Made by a program: the position numbers and the translations under genes. DNA of 64,000 nt from Salvator merianae (lineage: Eukaryota; Chordata; Lepidosauria; Squamata; Teiidae): contig QVOM02000042.1 of the NCBI GenBank assembly GCA_003586115.2, positions 31,797,679 to 31,861,678 on the forward strand, given 5' to 3'. The notes under the pieces are model-generated. The model made no database searches. It was not told the DNA's origin and was given only the letters and a program-made list of their open reading frames with translations. Each line of letters starts with the position of its first letter. The stretch's first letter is position 1. Of the stretch, positions 1 through 9,410 are shown piece after piece.

Positions 1-240
1 CCTGACAAATAAAAAGTGCCTGCTAGATTCTGGAGGCACATATTAAGTCTAACCTTTCTCTGTATGATTGTTTGCCTCTTCTGATATTCTGTCCTAATAT
101 AGTTCACAATACTTTTAGTGCATTTCTATTCCCTTTTTGCTTTAGCCTGATTTCCTTGCCTTGTAAACTGCTTTGAGGTGGTCTATAGGAAATGGCATTT
201 AAGCATTTTTAAATAATGGAAGTCATGAATAATATAAAAG
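1..240 (+). mobile_element. LINE 3' tail fragment (L2-like), weak
   Basis: Bases about 100-215 read like the 3' untranslated end of an L2-type LINE: a 'ttgtaaactgctttgaggtgg' stretch followed by an AT-rich 'ggcatttaagcattt' tail. The same 'tgtag/taaactgctttgag' wording recurs at about 33545 at the end of a better-supported L2 copy. No coding remnant is visible upstream, so the piece is either 5'-truncated or begins outside the window. Family assignment is by recall of the tail wording only. Confidence 0.3.
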
Positions 241-631
241 GTTGAACAGCCCAGTCACTGCTGTACAGATCAGCCAATCCTCTTTTTTACGTTTCAGCAC
301 AGATTAAGAAGAAACTACTATTTTGTTGCCTGTTAAATCCAGGGATGATACCACCCCCCAGATTTAGAATTGCAGAAAAGGGACTGGATACTTTGCTCTC
401 ACCCATCCAGATTGCAGGATATGCTGACATGGCTGAAGTTGAAAATGGCAGCTGACATGGCAGAGATTGGAAATGGCAACCTTGCATATCTAAATGGTGG
501 TCCAATCACAGCCTTGCTCTTTACCTCCATCCTGCAGAGACCATCCTGAGGGTGGCCTTGATTAAATCTTTCAGTTCTGCTGGTGCATTTCAAGTAATCC
601 TTTATGTGACATTTTGTGTGATATGTTCACG
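241..631. other. No recognisable feature
   Basis: Single-copy-looking sequence with a short internal direct repeat near 420-475 ('gctgacatggc...gaagttgaaaatggca' and 'gctgacatggcagagattggaaatggca'). No exon-like frame, repeat end or RNA gene is recognised. Confidence 0.4.
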
Positions 632-935
632 TGAGAACTTAAAAACCTAAGAGGAACCCTGCTGGATTGGGTCAAAACCCGTCTAGTCTAACAGCCTGTC
701 TCACACAGAGGCCCACCAATTGCTTCCGGACATTCTCAAGCAGAAGACAAACATGAAACTTTCACCTGATCTCAGTTCCCCACAAATGCCTTAATCTGGA
801 GGCAGAACCTAGACATCCATCCTAGTAACCATTGATACAACTGTCTTCTATGACTTTGTCTAAGGTTTTCCTAAAGCTAAGCTTTTCTTAAAGCTTGTTG
901 CTGTCACTCTCCCTTGGTAGTAAATTCTATAGACT
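632..935 (-). mobile_element. CR1/L3-type LINE 3' end, minus strand
   Basis: On the + strand this begins 'cctaagaggaaccctgctgg' and runs through 'gtctagtctaacagcctgtctcacac', the reverse complement of a common reptile LINE tail ('...gactagatggg...ccagcagggctcttcttatgttctt'). The same tail is seen at 14045-14160 (+ strand) and at 43208 (minus strand, with coding sequence attached). The copy is decayed and stops near 935, where a different repeat starts. Confidence 0.55.
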
Positions 936-1290
936 GAGGTGGTGAGGCTTGGCATCCCATGTGACAGTATTGCCTAGCCTCACCATCCCAGGTCTGGAAA
1001 AAGGAGGTGCAGATATTCTCATAGAAATATGAAGGCTAGGAACTTTTGTTTTTAGCCTTTGCAGTCTTGCCCAGCCTCTGAGGGCTCTCTGGGGGTGGCA
1101 GTGAGGGCTGGTGCAGGAGAGACCATCCAAATGTGGACAGCCCTGTCCTGTTCCAGAGGCATCCTGTCCCAGCTTGGGATGGGTTGCTTGTTCCAGGATG
1201 TAGTGGCCTGCACTGTCCCAAAACACCATACATAAATATGCAAAAGGCTTCTGTCCCTTTCAATAGCTCTCTGCAAGCTCTATGCTTTTG
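936..1290. mobile_element. Fragment of second MITE family (GTGCAGAAAGGCC type)
   Basis: The segment shares blocks, in the same order, with the better copies at 36257-36703 and 50175-50652: an 'aggaacttttgtt..tagccttt' block, 'gggctggtgc', then 'cagcttgggatgggttgctt'. Neither terminal repeat is preserved, so the boundaries are approximate. It carries no coding content. Confidence 0.4.
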
Positions 1291-2015
1291 ACATTCCACT
1301 GGGCATCACACACAGGCACAGTATAGCATTACTTTGGTCCTCATGCAGCACCCAGTTAAACACAAATGGACACATCATTTTGGTCGGCAGTGAAGCTTTG
1401 AACTGCTCTCCAGGGACTCAAGCTTGGGAGTTAGCACAACAACTCTGCCGTGTGCAGCCTCAAGCACTGGCAATTGATATGCTCAGGGAGATTGGAGGTC
1501 AAGACTGCAGCAAGGCATTCATCAATGTCCTCTGCAGTCTAAAAGGGGAAACCCAGGACTTGATTTAAGAAGACATTTCTCAGTTTGGCCAAGGAAAATA
1601 GAGGGCTTCAGGATAAGATTTGCAGGTCTTGAGTCTTTTGCGGGAGGGTGAGAAATATGCACCAATGGAAGACCAGGTCTTCTAATGCCGTAAATTCACA
1701 GTTGCAAGCTATGGGAACTACTTGAAGAAGAGAAGTTTATACGTGTCTCCTCCATCCAAAGGTTTTTAGACATTGATGAAATATTTGATTAAAGCTTCCT
1801 GATTTTGACATAGGACTTTGCCCTGATTTATTTTTATTTTACTACTTACCAAAGCCTGGATAAAGTGTTTGCTTAATATAATCAGAAGCTTATATTTTAG
1901 GCAATGCTAATAATGTGGCAAAATACCTGCAGTGTGTATCAGGAATTTACTGTAGACACATATATCTATATATTTGAAATATTTCTATATCACTTCCCAT
2001 TCTAAAACAATTTAA
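1291..2015. other. No recognisable feature
   Basis: AT-rich DNA. A 62-codon frame at 1380-1568 has no recognisable motif and no splice or promoter context. Nothing else is supported. Confidence 0.4.
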
Positions 2016-2240
2016 AACTAGTCTAAAAATATAAAATGATCAATTAAAATGTGTCATTTGGGTCAAAGGAAGATTTATTGGTGCAGAATTGGCTTCAAAT
2101 GAAGCTTATTAACCAGTATGCAGCTAGGCAGAAGGACTTATCTGCATGAGCCACTACTGGTAAGCTGTTTAGTGGCATGCAGGAAAAGCCCAGGCCCATT
2201 AGGTAATTATTTAATTAGCAACCAATGCCATTGCTAAAAC
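2016..2240. repeat. Unclassified dispersed repeat, copy 1
   Basis: It shares 'atcaaaggaagattt..tg' and 'ggcttcaaatgaagcttat' blocks, in the same order and spacing, with 54535-54660. The second copy abuts an LINE/SINE-like AT tail (minus strand) at 54430-54535, so the pair may be the 3' portion of an old LINE or SINE read backwards. Family not recognised. Confidence 0.4.
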
Positions 2241-3100
2241 ACAGGTGTAATACGTGAATAGTGATGGTCTTACCCAGCAAACATTTAGCCATATTTTGCA
2301 TTAGTTTTACCCTCCAGTGCAGTTCCAAGCCTAAACCCAAATAAGAGAAAGTTACAGGCTGTATCTAGACAGTTTTTACAACTCAGAAATATCCTGGCAC
2401 TATACTGGGAGCATCACACATGTCTGTGGCAATCCCAACACAATCCCAAGACATAGAGGCAAAATCCCAGATTATTTCTATTGCAAGAAAATGAACTCCA
2501 AACCTGGGGTTTCCTACATAGCGATATAACATACTGTGTCTCACACTTGCTTCTGTTTTTTTCCTTGATGGAAAAACCCACCACATAAGCACAGGGAGTG
2601 CAGGGATGAAACCTGGATGAAAATGCCTAGAACTGCACAAGGATGAGGTGGGAGCTAAAGCAGTTCCAGGTATTTTTCTATAAGATGCATCACAGCAGCG
2701 AGCGCCAGAATGGTAAGAGTTCACACTTTCCCTACAGTTTTACCCTACCATCTAGCAGAAATGCTGAGAGACAATTGCGGAATCTAAACAAGATCCTGCA
2801 TTTTCTTCTTGTTGTCTTAAGGCAGCCACAGTAATTTAATGTGAGGTTACCACAGGGCAGGCAACAGTGGCTAGGTGTTCCTTGTCCAGGTACATGCATA
2901 GTTGTTACCCTAGCCCAAGTTGTTACTAGGTACTCCTAACCTAACCCTTCACTTATAATGCTGACTTCTGCAGTACCCCCAAATTCCATATTTCTCTCTT
3001 CAGAGGGAGTGGGACCTCACCTAGAACAGGCAAACTCTTGAATTCCTAAACATGGAGAGCTATCACCACCAAGGACTGGATGAGGGACAAAAAAAGTGAA
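2241..3100. other. No recognisable feature
   Basis: Unassigned sequence. Overlapping 60-113 codon frames on both strands (2383-2834) have no motif and look accidental. Confidence 0.35.
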
Positions 3101-3103
3101 ACT

Positions 3104-3340
3104 TAGGGCCTGTTCACACTCTGCGAGAGGAACATGCCTGTTAACTCGGTAGTCAGATGCTTTCACACTTTCAAATAGAATCACCAGCCCTGAAGCTCCC
3201 CCAAGCTCAGAATATGCTCATCTGAAGCTGTGTAAGGCTGGTGCAGTAAATTGCAGTCCTGAATCCCACTTGCATGATCAGGTGCAGATTGGGTGAGCTC
3301 CATCCACACTACTTCCAGGTTTGACAGGGCCAGCTTTGGA
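3104..3340. mobile_element. Left end of a GGGCCTGTTCACAC-type MITE
   Basis: GGGCCTGTTCACACTC at 3107 matches the terminal repeat of the 3-bp-TSD MITE family described at 3825, 32791 and elsewhere, preceded by TTA. No matching right end was found, so it is a truncated or strongly diverged copy and the right limit is a guess. Confidence 0.35.
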
Positions 3341-3559
3341 AATAGCCCACTCTCTTCAAATTACTAGCTCTATGGTTCGAATTCATAGCTCTATATTCGC
3401 ATTTGTGCCTCTATGATTGCTGACATCGCTTCCTGCCTAGTGTATTCCCATTTACATTGCTCCCCCTGCTGGTCAGCTTGAAGTCTTTTCCATTGCTGAT
3501 GAGTGTGAATCGTAGCTACTGGACTCCCTTTGTCTAGGTAACACCATTTGTCCAGGTAA

Positions 3560-4560
3560 TACTTTGATGCTGATGGCAAGTGATCCAAGGTTATGTTCCA
3601 GTTCTGTGCCTAATTGCCCACGGCTCTATCAGTCTCACTTTTATTCCTCCTCAAAACCTGGATTACCCCTTGATCCAACATTTTCAGTAGAGCACCAGGT
3701 TTCTTCAGCAGCATGGAGTGCTTTCTTTGACCTTAGGCTACTTGTGATTTTACTTGGACAATGCTACTGGTAACCTATTCTTTAGACTACTGTAAAGTGG
3801 TTCAGAAACTAGAGTTAGATCAAGTGGCGTTTTCACACTTACCACCCTGGAATGTTTGACTGCAAACATTCCATGGTTGTATGGACCATGCTGCACAGAC
3901 ACTGTCCACACTGCATGACCCTAGTATGCAATAAGAGCAGGCTATCAGCATTTGCAGTGCAAATGATGGTAGCTTCACACAATCCTTACCATAACAGTGG
4001 CTGAGAAGCATCCAGCTGCTTCCAGGGCCACTGGCAGCACTGTGTTGTGCAGTGCATAGGCGCATACAAGCATGATCATGTGATTGCACAGGCACAATTG
4101 TGCAATCGTGCAGGCATAGTCACCGAGCATGCTGTGGCACAGCTGTGCATTCACACTTGGAAATGGGTATGAATGCACTTTACTGGGAGTTGACTATCAG
4201 CTCCTGTTAAAGCTGTGGAGCACTCATTTATGCTCCACAGACACTTGCGATCAGGAGCAGCAATATGCTGCTCCCGATTGCAATGGAGTATGCGAAGGGC
4301 AGAAGCCCTTTGCTCTTGAATGAGTCTCAGACACTCACTAGTGCAAATAGGCCCAAAATGTTGCAATACTTGGTGACAGGACTGCATTACACAAATCCTT
4401 GCCTGCCTGCATTGGTTGTCAATATGTTTTTGAGACCATTTCATGATGCTGATTTTGTTCTTTAAACTCTTACACAGCTTGGAACCAGAGCAGCTGTGGA
4501 TGACCTGTTCCCATATAATCCAGCCCAGTCTCTATGATCAGAAATCCTAGTTACATGCAA
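3560..4560 (+). mobile_element. L2-like LINE 3' coding remnant, split by a MITE
   Basis: Two decayed pieces flank the MITE at 3825-4354. After it, about 4363-4545, several frames together give the 'LHWLP..' type C-terminal block of L2 reverse transcriptase proteins, followed by an 'FKLLHSLEP'-like stretch. The segment before the MITE (about 3700-3822) can be read as the preceding 'DYCNALL...VQK' block, with frameshifts and stops. The protein is dead and is recognised only by pattern. Confidence 0.4.
3825..4354. mobile_element. 3-bp-TSD MITE (Harbinger-like), copy A
   Basis: Ends are TGGCGTTTTCACACTT on the left and GTGCAAATAGGCCC on the right, diverged from GGGCCTTTTCACACTT. Just inside the left end lies a palindrome (GGAATGTTTG-actg-CAAACATTCC, about 3847-3870). 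Just inside the right end is the ACTCACTAGTG block shared by the family. Flanking triplets are AAG and AAA, a plausible one-mismatch target duplication. The interior contains 'gctgtggagca' inverted blocks and no coding capacity. Confidence 0.7.
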
Positions 4561-5640
4561 GATACACTACACATTGAAACAGATCACACTTAAATATGTA
4601 GTTAAGTTTCTGATGTATAGTATCTAACTTCATAATCATGTTATCTGCAAAGTGCTTCTTTGTGCAGGAAAAAAAAGCATTGATGTTTCTTAAATATATC
4701 GCTTTTTTTAAGAGTGTACTTATCTTGTATTTGTAGAGGCAGGACTTGGATTCCAGAGCGGGCAAAGGGATATAGTTTTCCTGATTGAGACAACCAATCA
4801 GGAAGCAGGAATCTTTCTCCTTTCCACAGCATAGGAAACCTGTCTGAACTTGGCTTTTTACTACTTTCTTTCTGGGTTTGTACAGGAACCCCAAACTGCG
4901 CTGGAGTGCAAAACCACTAAGGACACTTCTGCTTTGGCATAGCCTATTCTGGGTCAGGTGGAGTACCCTGCGATGGGTTGCTGATGAGATGCAATAAGTC
5001 AATCTACATTCCAGATGGCTTGTCCCATCCCAGGCTCAAGTGCCAGCTTTGAAGTCCCCACCTAGACCTTGAAGTCGGTGCTCAACATTTTAAGGCAGGG
5101 GAAAAAAGGTTATTGACCTTCAAGATTTCCAACTGGGCTCGTTTTGGTGGTGCACTGAATTCCAGCACTACTTTTAGTGGTGCTTCCTGGTGGCCTGTTG
5201 AACCAGGGCCCCACTGTATTTTGGAGTATGGATCATGACTCCTGCACACCCTTTGTGGTCTGAAATGCAAGGAAAAGGGTACTTGCATTCATTCTGCAGT
5301 GCACTGACTATTTTAATAATGTTTTAAAATTTTCTTTATTGGCATTAAACATTTGTTTAAAACATGCTTTGTTCATACTTTACTGTCATTTCTACATTTT
5401 TTTATTATTTTTGCACATTGCCTTTTTTAAAAAGAAAGAACATTAATAAATAAATGGAAACATAAACAACATAAGGTCTCCATCTTATCAGCATTCAGCT
5501 TTAGTCACTCAGTCTATCACTTCATTCAAGTACTAGTTCAGAATATTCATAGCCTGTTCTAACTCAGTTAAACTACATCCTACATTTCCTAAAACCTCCC
5601 AGTCAACACTTGCTCCATTTATTGGGGAAAATGGAAAGGG
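4561..5640. other. Unassigned, AT-rich
   Basis: A 151-codon minus-strand frame at 4547-5002 is the longest here, but it is low-complexity, lacks motifs and sits in AT-rich repeat debris. Bases 5300-5470 are very A/T-rich, with 'attaataaataaat', and could be an old retrotransposon tail. No gene is supported. Confidence 0.35.
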
Positions 5641-6930
5641 TTTTTTTTTTTTTTTTAAAAGAAGTAGGTGAACAAAGTGAGTTCCTCAGATGAACTCTAC
5701 TGTAGTTCAACACACTTTAGCTGGCTAGCATAAATCAACTATTTCCTCTTGCATTCTTCTCAGGCACAGAAAGTCGTCCGTTCTGCAAAGCTGCAAAGTG
5801 ATACAGTTCAGCTAATGCTGAAGAAGTGGGATGGTTTCAAATTAGAATTGTAGGGAATCAGGGATTACTCCTCTATGTAGACAATATAATTGTGCAACTG
5901 GGCAATATGGATGCGAGCCAGTAGCAGAGTACTGAGCATGTAACAAGAGCTTTCTAACTAGAATCCCTTGAATGGCTTGTAAAATATGTTGTATTTTTAC
6001 ATTCTATTACCAATGAAGTGATAAACCTTATGATTCTTCTTCTTCTTCTTTTTAAGACACATCTCTGCTGAAAACACTACAGAAAAAGGCTTAAGGGAAA
6101 AATAGCAACATTATAATGAGCTGAAATATATACATTAGAGGTGTAAGGATTGTTCTGGAAGCAATCTTTCCTGCTGTCTTTTCATTGTTGTTTTTGTCAG
6201 ATTTTTTTTTTTTTTTTTTTGGTATTATTTCTCCATGTTGACAAGGTATGACTGGGAACAGAAAAAAAATCACTTGAAGTTATCATTTTGTAACAAGAAG
6301 CGTACTCAATCTCACTGTGGCTGACACCTTTGCTGGCTGCCTTGCTCTTCCCTTTCACACATAATCATATTCTTACACATTTCCTTTTAGACTGACTTAT
6401 TTGAAAGTTTCTTTTTTGGGAAATTACATGAAGAACTCTTATGGTGGTCATTTCATTAGCTTTCCTGCCAAACTGGTGACATTCCCGTCATTGGCAAGCA
6501 TACTAAATCTGTAAACTGTCCAAACAAAACAAAGTCTGCATCCACATGGGTACTGAGTGTATCCCTCAGTTCTCCTGGGATCCACACATCTAGATGATTC
6601 TGGAGCTGTGTGTTCACACAATCCTGCCCCTCCCAAACTGCTGCAACTCTTGCAGCAGCCAACCTACTGTTAATCCTCTTCAGACATCTCTCTTGGTTAA
6701 GTTGTTTGCCCTCTACCTGTGTGGTTTGATGGAAAGGGAGGAGGCAACTTACTGGTCCCAATTTCCAGGTGGACCAGTTTCTGAAGCCTCAAAAGCTTGG
6801 TGCCGTAAGAACTATTGTTTTCTGCTGTTGAAGAAGAATTGCTGCTTGGAGCTGCAAGGACTGCCGTCACTGAAGATCATCTGCTGAAAAGCTGGACTGT
6901 TAGGGTGGGGGCAGCGTGCTATTTAGCAGC
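5641..6930. other. Unassigned; contains homopolymer T runs
   Basis: Poly-T runs occur at about 5641-5656 and 6200-6219, with a short (CTT)n at 6040-6052. Frames at 6448-6887 on both strands are short and without motif. No element ends are recognised until the target duplication at 6929. Confidence 0.35.
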
Positions 6931-6936
6931 AGGTGG

Positions 6937-8799
6937 TAGGGGTGTGCACGAAGCTTCGTGGCATTCGATTTTCGATCGAATTTCGTGATTTCGTGCCCTT
7001 CGCATCGAATGCGAAGGGCACCAGAAATCACGAACGCGAATTGCGAAGGTCCCTCAATTTTTCGAAGTATTTCGGGACCTTCGCAATTTGCCAAAGTCTC
7101 ACCTCTCTAGGCTGTCAGTGCTGGCGCTGACAGCCTAGGGTGAATCAGCCAGCCAGCAGCGAGTGGAAGTGCAGAAAATTCAACGGAAGGGAGGGATTCC
7201 CTTCCCGTTGATTTTCCTTCTCTTCCCCTCACTGACTCACCCCCCTAGGCCATCAGCGCGAGCGCTGACAGCCTAGGGTGAATGAGGCAGCCAGCAGCCA
7301 TCGGAAATGGAGCAAGGCGAACGGAAGACCTTTGCCTTGATTTTTCTGCTTCCGATGGCGCTCGCCTCTCTCTCATCCCCCCCCCAGTCTGTCATCAGAC
7401 TGACAGACTGCGGCGGGAGTGAGAGAGCGCGCTGCGCCATCGGAAGCAGATAAATCAAGGCGAACGGAAGACCTTTTTGCCTTGATTTCTCTGCTTCAGA
7501 TGGCGCTCGCCTCTCTCTCATCCCCCCCCCCCAGTCTGTCATCAGACTGACAGACTGCGGCGGGAGTGAGAGAGCGCGCTGCGCCATCGGAAGCAGATAA
7601 ATCAAGGCGAACGGAAGACCTTTTTGCCTTGATTTCTCTGCTTCAGATGGCGCTCGCCTCTCTCTCATCCCCCCCCCCAGTCTGTCATCAGACTGACAGA
7701 CTGCGGCGGGAGTGAGAGAGCGCGCTGCGCCATCGGAAGCAGATAAATCAAGGCGAACGGAAGACCTTTTTGCCTTGATTTCTCTGCTTCAGATGGCGCT
7801 CGCCTCTCTCTCATCCCCCCCCCAGTCTGTCATCAGACTGACAGACTGCGGCGGGAGTGAGAGAGCGCGCTGCGCCATCGGAAGCAGATAAATCAAGGCG
7901 AACGGAAGACCTTTTTGCCTTGATTTCTCTGCTTCAGATGGCGCTCGCCTCTCTCTCATCCCCCCCCCAGTCTGTCATCAGACTGACAGACTGCGGCGGG
8001 AGTGAGAGAGCGCGCTGCGCCATCGGAAGCAGATAAATCAAGGCGAACGGAAGACCTTTTTGCCTTGATTTCTCTGCTTCAGATGGCGCTCGCCTCTCTC
8101 TCATCCCCCCCCCAGTCTGTCATCAGACTGACAGACTGCGGCGGGAGTGAGAGAGCGCGCTGCGCCATCGGAAGCAGATAAATCAAGGCGAACGGAAGAC
8201 CTTTTCGCCTTGATTTCTCTGCTTCAGATGGCGCTCGCCTCTCTCTCATCCCCCCCCCCCCAGTCTGTCATCAGACTGACAGACTGCGGCGGGAGTGAGA
8301 GAGCGCGCTGCGCCATCGGAAGCAGATAAATCAAGGCGAACGGAAGACCTTTTTGCCTTGATTTCTCTGCTTCAGATGGCGCTCGCCTCTCTCTCATCCC
8401 CCCCCCCCAGTCTGTCATCAGACTGACAGACTGCGGCGGGAGTGAGAGAGCGCGCTGCGCCATCGGAAGCAGATAAATCAAGGCGAACGGAAGACCTTTT
8501 TGCCTTGATTTCTCTGCTTCAGATGGCGCTCGCCTCTCTCTCATCCCCCCCCCAGTTTGTCATTACACTGACAGAGTGGGGGGGGGAATGAGAGAGAGGC
8601 GAGCGCCATCCGAAGCAGAGAAATTAAGGCAAAGGTCTTCCCTTCGCCTTGATTTATCTGCTTCCGTTCGCGGCGAAGATTTTCGCCGCGAAAACGAAGG
8701 GCTTCATTTTCGTGCGTATTTTTTCGCACGAAAACGAAGCCTAGGAGCTTCGCAGTCCTGCGAAGCGAAAAGGGAAAAGTGCCTTCGTGCACATCCCTA
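6937..8799. mobile_element. hAT-type foldback MITE with expanded core
   Basis: Terminal inverted repeats TAGGGGTGTGCACGAAG (left) and CTTCGTGCACATCCCTA (right) are bordered by an 8-bp target duplication with one mismatch, GCAGGTGG (6929-6936) and GCAGGCGG (8800-8807). An 8-bp duplication is the signature of the hAT superfamily. A 555-bp relative at 51682-52236 has the same ends. The body is CpG-rich and made almost entirely of nested hairpins, for example CTAGGCTGTCAG/CTGACAGCCTAG near 7107-7140, 'cggcgaagattttcgccg' near 8670 and 'cttcgcagtcctgcgaag' near 8750. Frames on both strands are only translations of the repeat. Confidence 0.85.
7293..8600. repeat. ~146-bp foldback minisatellite inside the hAT MITE
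   Basis: The 'gctgcgccatcgg' landmark ends at 7440, 7587, 7733, 7878, 8023, 8168, 8316 and 8463, a spacing of 145-148 bp. The units are nearly identical and differ mainly in a poly-C run. Each unit folds on itself: one stem pairs GAAGCAGATAAATCAAGGC with its near-complement, another pairs CAGTCTGTCA with TGACAGACTG, and a third pairs the 'gcgctcgcctctctctcat' arm with 'gtgagagagcgcgctgcgc'. The first unit (7293-7440) and the last (to about 8640) are diverged, as expected for edges of an array grown from one internal foldback. It is not a CRISPR array, since there are no unique spacers. Confidence 0.9.
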
Positions 8800-8807
8800 G
8801 CAGGCGG

Positions 8808-9410
8808 TCTTGTCCGGTGGCCTTTGAGCAGTGCCCATTAGGTTTGTTTGGTGGTTTGTTTGCTTGTTTATTAACTGGTGTTAGGGAAAGGTTTACATTT
8901 TAGGCTTTTTGTTTTTTTTTTAGATCCCTTGCAAATTACTCTGACCCTGTAACTGACATCACTAGGTCACAAGAGATAAAATATATAGAGGGATCTGGGT
9001 GTGAGACTGATCTCTCAGCCTGCATGAGAGGCAGTTTTGGTGGCCCAAGTTTAGATCAACTTCCTGGGTGAGTGTGAGTGCCAGGAGGCACTTGTGTTGT
9101 CCCAATGCCAGCAGCTGATCACCATGAGTGAGTGGAGCCTATTTTATTATTACTAGATGGAGTCTATTAAGTGGAGATATGTGCTTGGGTAAAATAACAA
9201 AGAAAAGTTGTGGTGGTACCATTTCTGTTGTAACAGGCAGGAAGAGCAGAGAGGCAGAGAGGAATAGTTCAGAGAAGGAATGACAGACATATTAAGGCTT
9301 TCACTCCTGCTACTCTTCCTCTCCAATATCAAAATGTAGGAATGGCTAACAACATTCCTACTGGCTTGATTTGTTGTTGCTGTCAAGCTGGCCCAAAATA
9401 AGTCTTGACA
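8808..9410. other. No recognisable feature
   Basis: AT-rich DNA with a poly-T run near 8913-8921. A 77-codon minus-strand frame (9153-9386) has no motif. Confidence 0.4.

Noticed and set aside
4547..5002. 151-codon minus-strand frame
   Set aside because: No recognisable domain, skewed composition and no promoter, splice or repeat-protein similarity. It is within the range of chance frames in 64 kb.
7293..8600. Regularly spaced repeat array resembling CRISPR
   Set aside because: Units are contiguous and nearly identical over their whole length, with no unique spacers, in eukaryotic DNA inside a transposon.
7273..8792. Open frames of 60-131 codons on both strands with repeated peptide blocks
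   Set aside because: They are in-frame translations of the ~146-bp foldback minisatellite. They differ only by poly-C length and have no coding features.
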